A model generated the notes under the pieces. That model was not told where the DNA came from and searched no databases. It worked only from the letters and a program-made list of their open reading frames with translations. A DNA stretch of 64,000 nucleotides, taken from contig VCMS01000111.1 of assembly GCA_022539475.1 (NCBI GenBank), forward strand, positions 62,001 to 126,000. Direction: 5' to 3'. This DNA comes from Gracilaria domingensis. Taxonomy: Eukaryota > Rhodophyta > Florideophyceae > Gracilariales > Gracilariaceae. The translations under genes and the position numbers were made by a program. Below are positions 50,809 to 61,530 of the stretch, piece by piece (within the stretch, counting starts at the first letter, position 1; every line of letters starts with the position of its first letter).

Positions 50809-50846
50809 ACAAGTTCCCTACCCCCAACATACAGACCAACCAAGAG

Positions 50847-51545
50847 CTACATTAGTTTCTTGGCAGTGAACAACTTTTTGTAATGTATGAACTGAGAGTA
50901 CGACACGGCCACCAATACAATCAGCGCCAGTCCCGCAAAATTCCTCACGCTCACTGCAGTTCGTTGCGTACGCTTGACCAGGCGTCGCTCACGCATCTGC
51001 AGCTCGGCCAAATCCCTCAGAAGAGCCTTGAGCGTTTGGTGCATCTGCTTGAGAGACTGCGTCATACGCGACACGCCGTCCGTAGTGGCATGCGTACTAG
51101 ACGACCCGTGCGCCCTATGATCCACCTGCACCCAGAACGTCACAGCTCGTTTGCCGTGCGCCGTGTGCAGCGTCTCGTCCATTGTCAGCATGACGCATGC
51201 GCTGAACGACGCCTTTTGATCGTCCATCTCGTAGCCGTACTCGTCATAGTCCTCATCAGTAAAGTCGTATGAGGGCGTTATGAAGGAGAACATGGCGTCT
51301 TTCGGATCGCCGCTGTGCGACTCGTACACAGTCTTGCCGGTGGTGGTCTTGATCTCGAGCGAAAGCTGTGCCTGTCCTTTCCCGTTCGCAATTGATCGGT
51401 GTCCGAGCACGCGCGCTCCGTACGGCGCCTCGAACTGGAAGCATCGCCGTTCGCGATCATGGATGTAGAATCTGAGCGCGTCGCCGCAGCAGCAGCAACA
51501 AATCAGCGCCACCAGCAACGGCGCGAACGCACCAAACGAAGCCAT
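50847..51545 (-). CDS. p24/TMED family cargo receptor (EMP24/GP25L)
   Basis: The 232-residue type I membrane protein has a signal peptide with a poly-Cys stretch, a GOLD domain starting LRFYIHDRERRCFQF and a coiled region (QSLKQMHQTLKALLRDLAELQ). A single transmembrane helix lies near the C terminus. The luminal Cys pair is in RRCFQFEAP and SACVMLTMDE. The C terminus is KKLM, with Lys at -4 and -3, which fits the COPI-binding dilysine signal. p24 proteins cycle between ER and Golgi in COPII and COPI vesicles and help sort cargo such as GPI-anchored proteins. The start is the first ATG. Confidence 0.93.
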   Translation of the reverse strand: MASFGAFAPLLVALICCCCCGDALRFYIHDRERRCFQFEAPYGARVLGHRSIANGKGQAQLSLEIKTTTGKTVYESHSGDPKDAMFSFITPSYDFTDEDYDEYGYEMDDQKASFSACVMLTMDETLHTAHGKRAVTFWVQVDHRAHGSSSTHATTDGVSRMTQSLKQMHQTLKALLRDLAELQMRERRLVKRTQRTAVSVRNFAGLALIVLVAVSYSQFIHYKKLFTAKKLM

Positions 51546-52266
51546 GTGACTGCAGCCACTCGGCAGAAGCAACACAGAGCCGATGCCGGACCAGCGCCGC
51601 ACTCAACGCCATGGGCGCATGTTTGTAGCCGCATGCTGCGCTTCGTCAACAAGGCCTCTGCCTCCACGCTGGTAAGCGCATTGCGCGCTGGCTGAAGCAG
51701 AAGCGAACGCCCAAAGCAGCGCGGCGGTCGGCCCAGCGGCTGGCGGCGGCAAAGCGCCTCCGCAACTTACCGCGGCGCGGCGTACAGCAGCTGTATGTCG
51801 CGCGCCCGCCCGAGCGGCTCGACCGCACCGCAAGCTGCCCGCGTTGTACAAATTCGGTAAAATTTCGGGTGGTCCGTGTGTAGTACACACTGTGTACGCG
51901 CCAGCGCGCGCCCTCACGTGACGGAACGAGCATCGTCGTCGCTTCTACGCCGCCGATCTCATCTCGATCTTCGTCGCGCCGCCGCGTGGCGCTCCCAGAA
52001 CGCCGTTTCCAGCGTCGCGTAGATAATGTTATAGCGCTTCGGGTTTCCGCCGGCGGAGTGCAACTGCGCCTGTTTAAGCTTTGGCAACGGCGCTGTGCAC
52101 GCCTGCCGCCCCCTTGCCCTCCGTGGAGACCCGCTTTCCTCCCGCTTGGGTCCAAGCTTCACGGGTCGCCCCTGCCTCTGCGCTTGCGTCATTCAACGAA
52201 CATGAGGAGCCTTGATGTGGATGCCTCAGTCGTAGCTTCTTCCCCAAGTGTCGTGCATTCGTACAA
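51546..52266. other. Divergent region p24 / TIC236-like
   Basis: These 721 bp lie between two divergent starts. Open frames on both strands (for example 51986-52507 plus) overlap the start of the TIC236-like gene and have no recognisable features. Confidence 0.4.
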
Positions 52267-55200
52267 ATGGCTTGGTTTGTTTGTTTTGCCGCTTGCAGCG
52301 CCACGAGGCCGCGTCCAAACGCCCCAGCGTTCATCGGCGGTTTCATCGCGACTATTCCATGTGGCCCGGACTTTCATCCGCGGACGACGTCCCGTGGCAT
52401 TCGGTCCGTGCATGTGGAGCATGCTCGTGTACCTACCCCTTCTCCTGCCCTTTATCAAAGCTGGCGGAGTCCAAGGTGGTTGTACATTCGTCAAGTACAG
52501 CTGCTAGCCAATCATTCCCCTGCAAACCCCCCTCCATCACATGCACCACTCTTTCAGCTTCCCAAGTACAAGTTGCTTCGCAGAATATCTTATGCTACTA
52601 GTTTGTTGACTCTTTTGGGTGCGCTTTGTGTGTCTTACGTGCAACTCAATCTCTATGCTACGCGCAAGGTAACCCAACTTGCTGAACAAAGTCTCAACCG
52701 CAAGGTCAAAGTCGGTCGAATCGCCCGTTGTAATCCATTTACTGGGGTCATCTTGAAGGACGTTCACATCCTTCCGTCTCAGCGGCAGCCTACGGCCCCT
52801 CTGATTTCGGCCTCCACCTTACAGCTCAAGTTAACTGGATTCGCTACAAGTTTGCTGTGGAGGAAGCCACTGGCTCTTGATGTGTTCGTTGACCGAGCTC
52901 ACGTTCAACTCTCGCAGGTCGTCATACCGGGCCCCAAGGGGCTCCCTGTCGCTCAATGGGATCCTGGCAGCTATGACCATCTTCTGAAAGCTGGCCCACG
53001 GGACAAAGAGAGCGAAGATCGTGCAACACAGGCTGTTTCCAAACTGCTTCGATTCGTGCAGCCAGGGAAGCTTTCGGTTCACAACTCGTTCGTACGCTTT
53101 GTACCAGCTGATTTTCTAGATTACGGGCACGGAAGTGAGGCGATTGAAGTCGAGGGTGCGAAAGCCGTTGTAACATTTCCTGCGATTAGCAGATCGTATG
53201 ATGGCAAGTTGCCCTTCAGCCTGAATGGTGACTTTCAGGCACATGTGAAAGGAACTCCTGTTGAGGGGGGAACCATCGCCATGAAATGCTTTATCAATGG
53301 AAACAAACTGCTTTCGATCCAACCTGAAGACGTGGCAGTGACACTCCGAGTGAAGGGAGACGGAGTTCGCGCAGACAGAGTTGCGTCTTTTCTTAGCCTG
53401 CCGTTCCGTGCGGATGCAGGGCGTTGCGCCGCCGACATCAGTATGGACTTTCTCTACAAGTCTGCCTCCCTTGTTCCCATCGTGAATGGAGAAGCGTCGC
53501 TAGACGATGTTGCCTTGCGATTTCATCCCGATCCCAAGACTCCGGAATTCCACAGCATCAACGGCAAGCTACGGTTCGAGGGCAAGACCCTGTTTTTCGA
53601 AGGACCGGTGGGCGAGTTAGGCTCTTTACCTTTGACTGTTCTCGGTGACATCCATTTGGAAGACGGATACAACCTCAAGGGCTATGCGCACCAGATTGAC
53701 GTGAACAACATATTGGATACTTTTGATGTTGATAAGTTCGTCCCTGTGGAAGGACAGGTCAAAGGAGAGGCTCACATGACTGGTGTTCTGGAGGAACCAG
53801 TTGTGCGTGGCTGGGCGAAAAGCGTTGGGGAATACGCTTCTTTTGATCGACTACCTCTTTCAGATGGCAAGCTAAACTTTGAATGGGACGCCATAGCAGG
53901 CTTATTGAGCTTCTCGGACATCACTGCGAGTGTAACCGGAGGTGGTAGCGTCGTTGGAGAGGGTACACTGTTCTTTGACATGACCAAACCGTCACCATAT
54001 GGCATTAGTAGAGATGAGCACTCTCCGAGAACTCCCAAGGCCATGTACTGGAATGAAAATGCTGAACAGAACAATGTTCCTCCTCTCGCACCATTGCCTG
54101 AAGATCCTCTAGAGATCGACGACTACGCCCCATTTCGTCCTTACGACTCTATGATGTTCAATTTCAAAGTGTCAGATGTTGATGGCGGCAATCTTTTGAA
54201 ATGGTATGGCGGCAAGTATGGCGGAATGGCAACAAAGGCCGTTGGACTGGTGAGTGGTGAAGGAGTGCTTGCTGGACATGCAAAAGATGCAAATTGTCGG
54301 GTAGTATGGAAATCCACAACACCTCCACCTGAGGTCCTTTTGGACTCGGAAGCCTCCAATTCTGTTTCTAATACATCAACATTGATAACAAACACTGCGT
54401 CAAAAGGTGCAGAGAAGGACCAGGTGGAGAATAACTCCAGCTCAGCTCGTAGTGTGAGCAAAGATGAAAATGGTGTCGCTCGCACTGATGAAGATCAGGT
54501 GTCTCCTTTTCCACAGTCAGGGTTTCTCGGAGGGGGGAATTATCGTGGGCTTGTGTACATCAAGCTTGGAGACCCTCCAGAAGCTCGAAGAGTTAAGGTA
54601 CGAACAATTGTGGATGGATTTGATGCCCGCCGTGCTGCTTGGGCGGACGACCAATTTCAGGATATCCTTCGGCACACTCCGCTTCTTGAAGTTGCTGCAG
54701 ACAGTTACTTCAAAGGCGTTATGTTTCAGAGACCCATACTCCCTGAGGGTGCAACGACAATGCCACGAACACCCCGAATGGAATTGCTTGGCGCTGATGG
54801 TGCTCTCGCAGTGCGAAAGCTGTCGTTGAATAAGGTTGTGTTTCCAGGAGTAATGACCGGATCTTTCTCATTCAGCGCCTCGGACTTTTCCCTTTCGCTT
54901 AAAGAAAGGAATCTAAAGGACTTGAGATTGCCAGAGAGCAGGAATGGGTTTCAAAAACCTCCCGAAAACCGTGATGAACTAACCCTATCCGCCTCCCTAA
55001 AGGGCAAGGCCTATTTCCAGTTTCGCCTTGGATCGTCTGAAGCAAAGGCGGATATATCGAAGAGCGAACAGGGAGAGCTAGTAGCAATGGTTAGTAGCAA
55101 GAATCTGAAGCTAGACGACTTCATTGGGAGCAGTAATGAATTCTTGAGCGGTGAAGCTGTGCGAGGAACGGTAGATATGAACATGGACATGAATTTGAGT

Positions 55201-58169
55201 AGCCGGGTAGGAAAAGGACGAGTGCATATTCGGAATCCTGCGCTGGGTAGGCTAGCATTCACGTCTATAGGAGGTGAAATGCTTTGGCGCGATCAGAATG
55301 TATTCTTACGGAAAGGCATTTTGAAGTACCGCCGCTCTGAATACAGGGTGAACGCTGGATATGAGCTGCCTCTGGGAGAAGGGGGTGACTTCAAGTGGAA
55401 TGTGAACGTCAACGTTCGCAGAGCAAACGTCAAGGATATTGCGCAGCTAGTGCTTTCAGGGAATGCTGTTGCTCGCGCCATGCAATCGCCAGCGAACAGC
55501 TTGGAGCAAAGTCGTATTGTCCATCTAAACGGACCTTTGTGGATTCAGAGGTTATCCCGGTCTCACGAATCGGATGGTAATACATCCGTTGAATCATGGG
55601 AAGTTCCTACAGATGTTTCTTTCTCTGAGCAAGTGGCATACTATCGTCAGATGATGAAAGAACTGGATGCCTCTATTGATCCAAAACCGAAGCCAAAGCT
55701 ACGGAAAAAGAAGTCGTACATGAGAACTCGAGACAGTCCGCTAACGATGGCCGACATACAAGGGGACGTGACGGGAATCATATCTGTGAAGTATGACTCC
55801 CGACTTGGAGAAGTCAGTGATAGCCCTTCAGCCGCAGGGGTGCTTCTTCAAGCTGCTCTCGATCAATTGACAAGGACATCGTTTTCATTCAGGCTTGTTG
55901 GAGAAGAGTGCAAGATTGCTGACATGCCCATCGATAACATGCAGGCTTCGGGATCGTTTGAGGAAGGGGTACTGGACATGGGAACGACGTTGTTTCAAAG
56001 CCAGGAACGGTTCGGAGCTGAAATGGGATGTCGAATAACTAGTGCGGGTTCTGTGCAAGCGTCTGCAGTGCTCGACAATGCGCCAGCGGGTTTGGTGAAT
56101 CGATACGTTCAAGCGCCTGTTGACATAGACGGGAATTGTAGTGGTCGACTTCAGGTGGAGGGAAACTTGACTAACCCGCGAGCACTTGGTCGGCTGGTAT
56201 GGACCAATGCATCGCTGAATGGTAAGGAAGTGCAAGGGGCAAAAACCGACTTGGCATGCGTGAACGGGCGATGCCTCCTCAACGTGAATGCCAGAATCGG
56301 TGGGTCATCCAGAAGCGCTCGAGACCAGAGCGATGAGGAGCGATTGAACAGCTTGTTCTGGGACGATAGCGTGATGGCAGCTCTCCAGGATCTGGCGACC
56401 AGAACTGGTTCCAAGTTTGAATCTCAGTCGACACAGTCGTCTGTGTCGAAGAGGCAAAATGGGGGAAAGCGAGAGGACGGAGAAGCTGTGTCCGTGCGCG
56501 TGAGTGCGCCAGTGCGATTCTATCTTCGTCGATATGTCCAACGGAAGACGGCGAGCACGTTTTGGTCATTGCTCGAGCCCGTACTTGGAGGTGCATACCC
56601 AATTGATGATGAATGGATTGTTGCAGACGTGAAGGTGAAGAAATATGGCCTGCTGATGCTGAACACCGTGCTACCCGATCTGGGATGGCAGCGTGGAGAT
56701 TCAGATATAAACTTGAGACTGTCCGGCACACTGGCGAGACCTGTGATTGAGGGCCGGGTAAGTGTGTACGACGGGGTGGTATGGCCTTCGATTCTTGGCG
56801 AAGCGCTTCACTCCCTACGTGGAGAAGTGTTATTCAACGAAAATGGATTGGTGAGCATAAAATATCTGAATGGAAGATGCGCGGGCAGGTGGCTGAATGT
56901 GAGCGGTGACATGTTCTTGTCGGAAAGCCATCAGGAGGAGGTGGAGGCAGAGTTATCGAGATTACAACAACGTGAGGTGACAAAACGTAAGACGAGAGCT
57001 CCAAGTAGCAGGAAGAGAAGAAGGTCACTGATAGCGAAGATCAATTTTGCAAAAAGTTGTCTCAGCAAGGCATCACGTGGCTTTAACGTCGACTTTGGCG
57101 ACGTTCCGATCAATTTCGAGAACGCGTTGTCGAGCCGGCTGTCCGCGAGAGTTGGGGTGAAGGGAGTGGTGACAAAAGCCGTGCTGGGAGGCTCGGTGGT
57201 ATTTTCAGATGGGGAAATTGTGCTGTCTGGTGCTGGTTCTTCGTCAAGAGGTGCGCTGCGTTCGAGCGGTGGCGGCGAGCTTGGCGGCATGAGGTCCGTG
57301 GCCGGAGGGGTGGAGGGCCAAGCAGCGGCAGTGGGAAAGCTGAGTTCCGAGGCGCCGATGAAGGTGGCGCTCGGGGACAAGCTGGCGACGCGCAAAGAAT
57401 CAAATGAAGGTAATATTGAGATACGCAAGCTGGCGGTGGTTCTCGGGAGAGGAATGAAGGTGGTGCAGCCGCTGGTGCTGCGGGTGGACGTGTCGGGCAA
57501 ACTGGAGATCGAGGGCACGACGAGTGCGCCCCGGGCCCGGGGGGAGATCAACTTTGGACGGGGCAGCGTGAACGTGCTGGCGTCCAAGATGTGGGTGCGG
57601 CGTGGGGAGCGGTCGTTCGTGCGGGTGGCCAGCAATGGGAGCTCGGACGCGACGACGATGCAGCTGGCGGTGGAGGACGACGACTACATTGTGCGGGTGG
57701 CGGAGTGCGAGCCAGGGGCGTGGATGCAGCACATGACGGTGGAGGACAAGCGCGGCGGGCGGGGGGGGTGGGGGGAGGAGGGGGCGGAGTGGACGGAGGA
57801 GGTGGTGGGCGACGCGCGCGCGGGCGCGCTGGCGCTGCTGCGGCGGGTGGTGGAGAACTACGCGTCGGACGTGCTGAGCGTGGGGGGGCGCCTGCTGGGC
57901 GCGGAGTGGAAGCTGTTCCCGACGACGGTGGGGGAGGGGGGGCGCGCGGCGGGGGGGGGGACGCGCGGCGCGAGCTGGCGGCGGGCGCGCAGGTGCGCGC
58001 GGGCGGCGTGGCGCTGCGCGCGAAGCGCTCGGTGCGCGGCGTGCGCGCGGTGCGCGTGGCGGCGCGGGTGCTGCGTGCGCTCAGCGTGCACGTGGAGGCG
58101 GAGGGCGCGCGCCTGCGCGTGGGCGCCGCGCTGGCGCTGCGCGAGCGCGCCGACGCCGACCCACAGTAG
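52267..58169 (+). CDS. TIC236/TamB-like plastid envelope protein (DUF490), frame break at G run
   Basis: The protein has about 1967 residues. The first 100 (MAWFVCFAACSATRP...) look like a transit peptide, followed by one transmembrane helix at about 107-130. The rest is a long, beta-rich TamB/AsmA-type repeat. The C-terminal DUF490 region includes LSGTLARPVIEGRVSVYDGVVWP and GEVLFNENGLVSIKYLNGRC. Plant TIC236 anchors in the inner envelope and spans to TOC75, forming part of the protein import path; bacterial TamB helps outer-membrane assembly or lipid transport. After 57950 the reading frame changes at a 10-G run (57951-57960). The +1 frame continues with VALRAKRSVRGVRAVRVAA to a stop at 58167-58169, whereas the unshifted frame runs into CG and C tracts. 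This may be a sequence error. Confidence 0.9.
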
Positions 58170-58186
58170 CGCCACAACAAACAAAA

Positions 58187-58237
58187 CGCGCGCGCGCGCG
58201 CGCGCCCCGCGCTGTGCCGCACCCCCCCCCCCCCCCC
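58187..58237. repeat. (CG)n and C16 simple repeats
   Basis: A CG dinucleotide repeat (58187-58204) is followed by a 16-nt C run (58222-58237), just after the TIC236-like gene. These are low-complexity tracts in the short gap before the homeobox gene. Confidence 0.85.
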
Positions 58238-58460
58238 ACTGCTCGACGTACTCTCCCCAATCCCCCACCCCCCCCCCCTTCTTTCCTCCCACACCCCCCG
58301 CCACCACCCCCCCCACCCGCGCCCCCCCACCCAGCCCCTCACCCTGAAGGCCGAACACCCCCACCCCGCGCTGTTCTGTCTCCCCATCACGCCGCTCTCC
58401 GCCGCGCCTGCATCGTCGCCCGCCCCCGTCGCGGCGCCATGCTGCGCGAAGCGCCCCGCC

Positions 58461-59930
58461 ATGTCGCGCGACGACCGCTACGACCCCACGCCCCTCCGTC
58501 TGCGCCCACCCTTCCTGCAGTACCCCATCGACGCGCACGAGCCTTACCCTAGCGCGCAGCTCCCCCTTCCCACGCACGACATCATTGCGCCGCCGCCGCC
58601 GCCCGCCGCAGCCGCGCACTACGGCAGGGAGCGCGCGCTGCCCGACTTCCCGCCGCCGCCAGACCATGTGGACGGCGTGGCGCCGCCGCCGCCGCCGCAC
58701 GCGCTGCCGCCTGATCCGCCGCCGCCGCCGCCGCCGTTGGGCGCGCACCATGTGCACGCGCTGCCGCATTCGCTGCCGCCCGCCGACCATGCGCCGCCGC
58801 TGTCGCACGCAATGGCGCAGCCGCTGGGCGTGGGCGATGGCGCGCCGCACCACGGCGGCGCGCTGCCGTCGCACCACGCGCTGCCCACGTCGGCGGATCT
58901 GGCGCCGCACGCCGTGGGCGCGCCCACGGCGGCCGCGCCGTTCCAGCCCACGGTGGACAGCGCGCTGGGCGCCGAGTACGGCAGCTTCGCGTCGCTGGCG
59001 GCGTCCATCGCACGGCACCCGAGCCTGGTTGTGGTGCTCAAGCGCGTGTTTGCGGCCAGCGGCATGTACCCGTTCGATGCGGACGCGCAGCTGGCCGACA
59101 CGCTGCTGAGTGGAGAGAGGAAGTGTGAGTCGGTGCGGCACTGCGCCGAGGTGAGCGGGCTGCCGCGCGCCGTGGCTCAGTTCTCGAGCGTGGAAGTGTT
59201 CATGTCGGCGCTGATCACGGCGCTGTCGGACGTGCGCTGCGGGCTGGGCACGATGGCGAACCCTGCGCTGCGGCAGGCGTTGGACACGGTGTGCAGCCGG
59301 CAGCGCATGGTGGGCGGCGGCGTGGGCGTCGGCGTGGGCGTCGGCGGCGGCGGCGGCGCGGCGGCGGCTGTTGGCGGCCACCACAGCGTGTGGCGCGACG
59401 AGCGACACATTCAGAAAGGGGTGGGCTCTGGACGCACGCCGCTGTCTGAGAAGGCCAAGGCGGCGCTGGAACGGTGGTTCCACGACAACCTGGAGAACCC
59501 GTACCCTACGATCGAGCAGAAGCTGGAGCTGGCGCGCGTGTGCTCGATGAGCCTCAACTCGGTGAACAACTGGTTTGGAAACAAGAGGATGCGAATCAAG
59601 AGGAAGATGCTGAACGTGACGAGTGGGGCGTTTGATGGAGGCTCTATCTCTGAGAAGGTGCTGGCGCCGCGATCCAAGTGGAGGGCGGTGGTGGTGTCTA
59701 AGATGAACGGGCGCGCGGGACGGGAGGTGGTGGCTAGCGCTACTGGACGGGCTGGCGGAGGAGGCGGGGGCGGAGGTGGCGGAGGAGGCGGGACGTTTGG
59801 CGCGGAGGAGGGCGCGTTTGGCGCGGGCGCGCGGGGCGCGCCGGGCACTGTGGTGGGGGGGGCGCTGGGCGTGGCGCTGGACGGCATGGCGGCGGGCGCG
59901 GCGCACGCGGGGCGGCTGGAGAACCTGTGA
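58461..59930 (+). CDS. TALE-class homeodomain transcription factor (PBC-like Gly50)
   Basis: The 489-residue protein has a Pro/His/Ala-rich N-terminal half. A conserved-looking helical region lies at about 175-285 (YGSFASLAASIARHPSLV, VVLKRVFAASGMYP, QALDTVC). The TALE homeodomain (about 325-385) begins RTPLSEKAKAALERWFHDNL. It has the three-residue loop extension with NPYPT and the recognition helix NSVNNWFGNKRMRIKRK. Gly at homeodomain position 50 (WFGN) is like animal PBX and algal non-KNOX TALE proteins; KNOX proteins have Ile. The upstream helical region is a candidate for the PBC-like domain reported in non-KNOX TALE proteins of algae. A poly-Gly C terminus follows. In green algae, TALE heterodimers start the diploid programme; a role here is inference. 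Confidence 0.9.
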   Translation: MSRDDRYDPTPLRLRPPFLQYPIDAHEPYPSAQLPLPTHDIIAPPPPPAAAAHYGRERALPDFPPPPDHVDGVAPPPPPHALPPDPPPPPPPLGAHHVHALPHSLPPADHAPPLSHAMAQPLGVGDGAPHHGGALPSHHALPTSADLAPHAVGAPTAAAPFQPTVDSALGAEYGSFASLAASIARHPSLVVVLKRVFAASGMYPFDADAQLADTLLSGERKCESVRHCAEVSGLPRAVAQFSSVEVFMSALITALSDVRCGLGTMANPALRQALDTVCSRQRMVGGGVGVGVGVGGGGGAAAAVGGHHSVWRDERHIQKGVGSGRTPLSEKAKAALERWFHDNLENPYPTIEQKLELARVCSMSLNSVNNWFGNKRMRIKRKMLNVTSGAFDGGSISEKVLAPRSKWRAVVVSKMNGRAGREVVASATGRAGGGGGGGGGGGGGTFGAEEGAFGAGARGAPGTVVGGALGVALDGMAAGAAHAGRLENL

Positions 59931-60387
59931 GCGCGGCGCGGCGCGTGTTGGGGCGGGTGGGGGGGGGTTGGGGCGTTGGGGGGGGGGGGGGGTGGTCACC
60001 CGGTGGTGGGGTGGTGCACAGGGGGCGGCGGGTCGGGCGCCGAAATCGGGCCCGAGGGCCGATTTGGGCGGCCGTGTGGGGGGGCGCCTGTTTTGGCCTT
60101 TTTTTGTTTTTTTTTTTTATATTTGCTGCGTGCGTGTGCGCCTGCGCGCTTTGTATGTGCTAAGAAGATACGTGCTGGATGCGTTTTTTGTAAAGCTGAG
60201 ATGTGTGTGGCGCGGCCCTTGATGGGACGTGGCCTGTTGCTGCTGCTGCGCCGCGCTGCCGCCGCCGTGTGCCGCGCGCGCGTGTGTGGCGTACCTTCAT
60301 TCGCGTGTGATTGGCGCGCCGCGCGCGCGCGCGCGCGCGCGCGCTGCTGCGCCGCTGGACTTGCGCGCTGTCGCGATGAGCTGTCTG

Positions 60388-60441
60388 CCGCCGCGCCGCC
60401 GCGCCGCCGCGCCGCCGCGCCGCCGCGCCGCCGCGCCGCCG
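60388..60441. repeat. Tandem 8-mer array, GCCGCCGC
   Basis: About six to seven consecutive copies of an 8-bp GC-only unit are present, followed by more CG repeats. This is a simple minisatellite. Confidence 0.85.
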
Positions 60442-60567
60442 CGCGCGCGCGCGGCGCCTGAATTTTGGCGCGCGCGCATCTCTCGCTGAAGGTATCTGAA
60501 ATCTTGTTTTTTTCTTTAAACAAACGACTGCTTCGTTTCCAAATGGCGCGCTGTTGCGCTTGGCGCG

Positions 60568-60657
60568 CGCTTGCGCTTCATCTCGCGCTTGCGCTTCATC
60601 TTGCGCTTGCGCTTGCGCTTGCGCTTGCGCTTGCGCTCGCGCTTGCGCTCGCGCTTG
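60568..60657. repeat. Tandem hexamer array, GCGCTT
   Basis: Roughly a dozen copies of GCGCTT, some with T-to-C changes and two with CATC insertions, make up this array. It is a hexamer minisatellite in the non-coding region. Confidence 0.85.
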
Positions 60658-60853
60658 GCGCGCGCGCGCTGTGTGGCGCTGCGGCGCGCATGACGTTACG
60701 CGCCGCGCCGCGAGTGGCCTCATCACACATGCTTCCATACATGTTTCCTTTCTGTGCTGATTCATTCACGCCGCCGCCGCCGCGCGCGCGCCGCTTGCCG
60801 CGTAGAAAAGGCGCCGCGCGCCGCGCGCCGCGCGCCGCCGCGCCCGCCACCCA

Positions 60854-60934
60854 ATGCGCCGCGCACGCTTGGCCGCCGCCCCCACGTCCGCGCGACGATT
60901 TCTCACCGCGCCGCGCGCCTGTTTGGCGGCGAAG
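60854..60934 (+). CDS. Possible first exon encoding a mitochondrial presequence
   Basis: An ATG opens 27 codons (MRRARLAAAPTSARRFLTA and on) rich in Arg, Ala and Ser with an amphipathic pattern typical of mitochondrial presequences. The stretch ends exactly at a strong donor-like GTAAGC (60935). I could not find the downstream exon in the window, so this is tentative and may be a chance match in GC-rich DNA. Confidence 0.2.
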
Positions 60935-61530
60935 GTAAGCGCGCCTCCAATCATCACGCGCGTGATGATTCATTCGGAAAACCGCGCGCCACGTATTCTT
61001 CTCAGCAAGCATGCGGATGCTTGTCGACAACATTTTAGTGTGCGCTGCGCCTCGCGCTGTCCAAGTGTCAAAGCGCTGCTTGGTACCACATTTTTTTTTG
61101 GAACTACTACCAGTCGCAAAGCACTGGCTGCGCTGCTGCGCGCGCTGCGGGCGTGTGGGCGCGCTCCTTACGCACAAGCGACGCACAAACATATCGCATC
61201 TCACGTACGGCGCAGATGGTTGGTGAGTCAGGCGCAGTCGCGCCCGCACGCCAACGTCGCATGTTGCCGAGTGCCGTTTCCGTCGGTACGGCGTGCAGCG
61301 CAGCGCAGCGCAGCGCACCACCACCACCAGCCACTGCGCCTGTCCCCCAAAGTCGCAACTGTGAAGAGAAACCTGTAGCAGTATTCTCCCCCATTTGCGC
61401 GCACTTGCACCGCCAAGTTACGCGTACACCAATCAGTTGCGCGCGTCTGCCCTTGTCCACCACCCTCCTGCAACCTCTCACGCAAACCAACCCCAAAACT
61501 GCATTGCACTCGACAACACCTGCCATCTAA

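Larger units (their letters stand above)
59931..60853. other. GC-rich low-complexity region downstream of homeobox gene
   Basis: No gene is recognisable. The stretch has several G runs at 59958-59992 and a pyrimidine/T-rich block at 60096-60125. It also contains a (CG)n tract (60321-60344) and two short tandem arrays listed separately. Long frames on both strands are products of the composition. Confidence 0.5.

Noticed and set aside
57858-59999. Minus-strand 713-codon open frame antisense to the homeobox gene
   Set aside because: It is an Arg/His/Ala-rich composition artefact of GC-rich DNA. The plus strand has a clear TALE homeodomain.
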